From an uncultured Clostridia bacterium (GTDB lineage Bacteria > Bacillota > Clostridia > TANB77 > CAG-508), in contig CALXRJ010000199.1 of the NCBI GenBank assembly GCA_944390615.1, positions 1 to 14,000 on the forward strand: a stretch of 14,000 nucleotides of DNA. The letters are read 5' to 3'. Every line of letters starts with the position of its first letter. Positions within the stretch are counted from its first letter, which is position 1. The notes beneath the pieces are model-generated. The model ran no database searches. It was not told the DNA's origin and was given only the letters and a program-made list of their open reading frames with translations. The position numbers and the translations under genes are program-made. This document shows positions 12,890 through 14,000 of this stretch, piece after piece.

Positions 12890-13294
12890 ATGAAACGATC
12901 TGAAATAAGAGAATTAGCATTTAAATTAATTTATAGTTTAGAAATTCAAAAAAGTGATAATTTAGAAGAGCAGATAGAATTATATGTCGAAAATAATAAT
13001 ATAAAAAATACAGATGCAATTGCATACATAAAAGATTGCCTACATGGAATTAATCAACATGAAGAAGAAATAAAAAAAACAATCGAAGGCTCTTTAGCAG
13101 CAGATTGGAAAATTGAGCGAATTTCTAAAATAAATTTAAGTTTATTAAAGCTTGCCATATATGAGATAAAATATAAAAATATTCCATATAAAGTTGAAAT
13201 AAATGAAGTAGTTGAGCTTGCTAAAACATATGGAGAAGATACGTCAGGGAAATTTATAAATGGAGCCTTAGCTAAAGTTGTTAAAGAAATGTAA
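12890..13294 (+). CDS. nusB: Transcription antitermination factor NusB
   Basis: 134-residue RNA-binding helical protein that, with NusE (S10), binds boxA RNA and supports rRNA antitermination. Typical blocks: RSEIRELAFKLIYSLE at the N-terminus, then WKIERISKINLSLLKLAIYE, PYKVEINEVVELAKTYGED and KFINGALAKVVKE. Length is normal. An AGAGGT Shine-Dalgarno overlaps the stop of the preceding gene. The asp23-amaP-DUF2273-nusB-xseA order is common in Clostridia. Confidence 0.95.
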   Translation: MKRSEIRELAFKLIYSLEIQKSDNLEEQIELYVENNNIKNTDAIAYIKDCLHGINQHEEEIKKTIEGSLAADWKIERISKINLSLLKLAIYEIKYKNIPYKVEINEVVELAKTYGEDTSGKFINGALAKVVKEM

Positions 13295-13318
13295 ATTTAT
13301 TAACTTTATAAGAGGAGT

Positions 13319-13351
13319 GTCTCAAAGATTGAAACATACAATCTTTGAGAC
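13319..13351 (+). terminator. Perfect 13-bp hairpin between nusB and xseA
   Basis: GTCTCAAAGATTG (13319-13331) and CAATCTTTGAGAC (13339-13351) form a perfect stem with loop AAACATA, followed by TTCTGT. The poor T-run suggests a weak or partial terminator, or an mRNA-processing or stability element that sets nusB and xseA to different levels. It directly follows a Shine-Dalgarno-like AGAGGAG (13311-13317). Confidence 0.55.
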
Positions 13352-13390
13352 TTCTGTACTATTAGGAAAGAACGAAAAGGGTGAAATTAA

Positions 13391-14000
13391 ATGAATTATG
13401 AAGCAGTAGCAGTTAGTGTTTCTGATTTAAATATATATATAAAAGAAAAGATTGCAAGTGATGAAGCTTTAAATGCTGTAGTGGTAAAAGGTGAAATTTC
13501 TAATTTTAAAGCACATTATACAGGTCATTTTTATTTTACATTAAAAGATGATAAATCTTTAATAAAATGTGTCATGTTTAAAAGTTATGCAGAAAGAATA
13601 AATTTCAAGCCAAAAGATGGAATGAAAGTAATTGTTTTTGGGGGCGTTTCTGTATTTGAAAGAGATGGCATTTATCAAATCTATGTAAAAGCTATGCAAG
13701 AACAGGGAATTGGAGATTTATATGCAGCTTACGAAAAACTAAAAGCAGACTTAGAAAAAGAAGGGTTATTTGAGCAAGCCCATAAAAAGAAAATACCATT
13801 AAAACCAAAAATAATAGGGGTTTTATCATCAAAAACAGGAGCTGTTATAAGAGATATTATCAATGTATCTACAAGAAGAAATCCAAACTGTTATATTAGA
13901 CTTTTACCAGTGCCAGTCCAAGGTCCAGGAGCAGCAAAAGAGATTGTAAAAGGGATACAAACCATGAATGAAAAAGAATTAGCAGATGTCATTATTTTAG
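13391..14000 (+). CDS. xseA: Exodeoxyribonuclease VII large subunit (3' partial)
   Basis: First 203 residues; the gene runs off the right edge (full length is usually 400-450). The large subunit with XseB degrades single-stranded DNA to oligonucleotides in repair. The N-terminal OB-fold domain (about 1-105) is clear: VSDLNIYIKEKI, VVVKGEISNFK, GHFYFTLKDD and FGGVSVFERDGIYQIYV. The start of the catalytic domain follows: GVLSSKTGAVIRDIINVSTR and a RRNP motif. The start ATG 13391 has a modest Shine-Dalgarno, AAAAGGG (13375-13381). xseB is expected just outside the window. Confidence 0.95.
   Translation, partial: MNYEAVAVSVSDLNIYIKEKIASDEALNAVVVKGEISNFKAHYTGHFYFTLKDDKSLIKCVMFKSYAERINFKPKDGMKVIVFGGVSVFERDGIYQIYVKAMQEQGIGDLYAAYEKLKADLEKEGLFEQAHKKKIPLKPKIIGVLSSKTGAVIRDIINVSTRRNPNCYIRLLPVPVQGPGAAKEIVKGIQTMNEKELADVIIL

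Noticed and set aside
1..14000. CRISPR arrays, tRNA or rRNA genes, transposases
   Set aside because: No regularly spaced repeats, no cloverleaf or rRNA-like sequence and no transposase or recombinase motifs were seen on either strand.

Overview
All genes in this window lie on the + strand, and the DNA is AT-rich (roughly one third G+C by eye). Shine-Dalgarno sites are of the strong AGGAGG type. Sortase-anchored pilins, an AmaP/DUF2273/Asp23 module and a YmdB-type phosphodiesterase point to a low-GC Bacillota, most likely an anaerobic gut-type Clostridia lineage. The lineage is an inference from gene content; no rRNA is present.

Layout: (1) 2-2107, an ABC exporter half-transporter cut by the left edge, with a large extracellular insertion and a 30-bp-stem hairpin behind it. 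(2) 2244-8784, a sortase/pilus locus of four genes: an exported SUMF1/FGE-fold protein (2378-3598), a large LPVTG-anchored adhesin with a CnaB domain and propeller-like repeats (3665-6190), a major-pilin-like LPVTG protein (6302-7858) and a class C sortase (7936-8784). (3) 8857-9682, ymdB with its own promoter. (4) 9808-11374, pyruvate kinase with promoter and terminator. (5) 11476-14000, asp23 - amaP - DUF2273 - nusB - xseA (cut by the right edge), a common Clostridia gene order joining an envelope module to housekeeping genes.

The pilus locus is the accessory and most interesting part. The sortase would polymerise the pilin at 6302-7858 through its LPVTG signal and probably add the 841-residue adhesin. 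The pilin gene, with its leader, is enclosed by a perfect 25-bp inverted repeat (6220-6244 and 7893-7917). This is the geometry of an invertible phase-variation cassette or, alternatively, of a long-range RNA stem. No recombinase is present in the window.

Translation initiation in this locus is also odd. None of the four genes has an ATG at the usual distance from its strong Shine-Dalgarno: the candidate starts are ATT, TTG (opening a seven-codon mini-ORF), ATA and GTG. The adhesin and the unrelated amaP share a leader element: Shine-Dalgarno, a tiny ORF beginning M-L-V, and a 10-bp hairpin with the core TGTTAGTT/AACTAACA, followed by the real ATG about 40 nt downstream. In amaP two tiny ORFs overlap end to start (TGATG, then ATGA), which suggests termination-reinitiation coupling.
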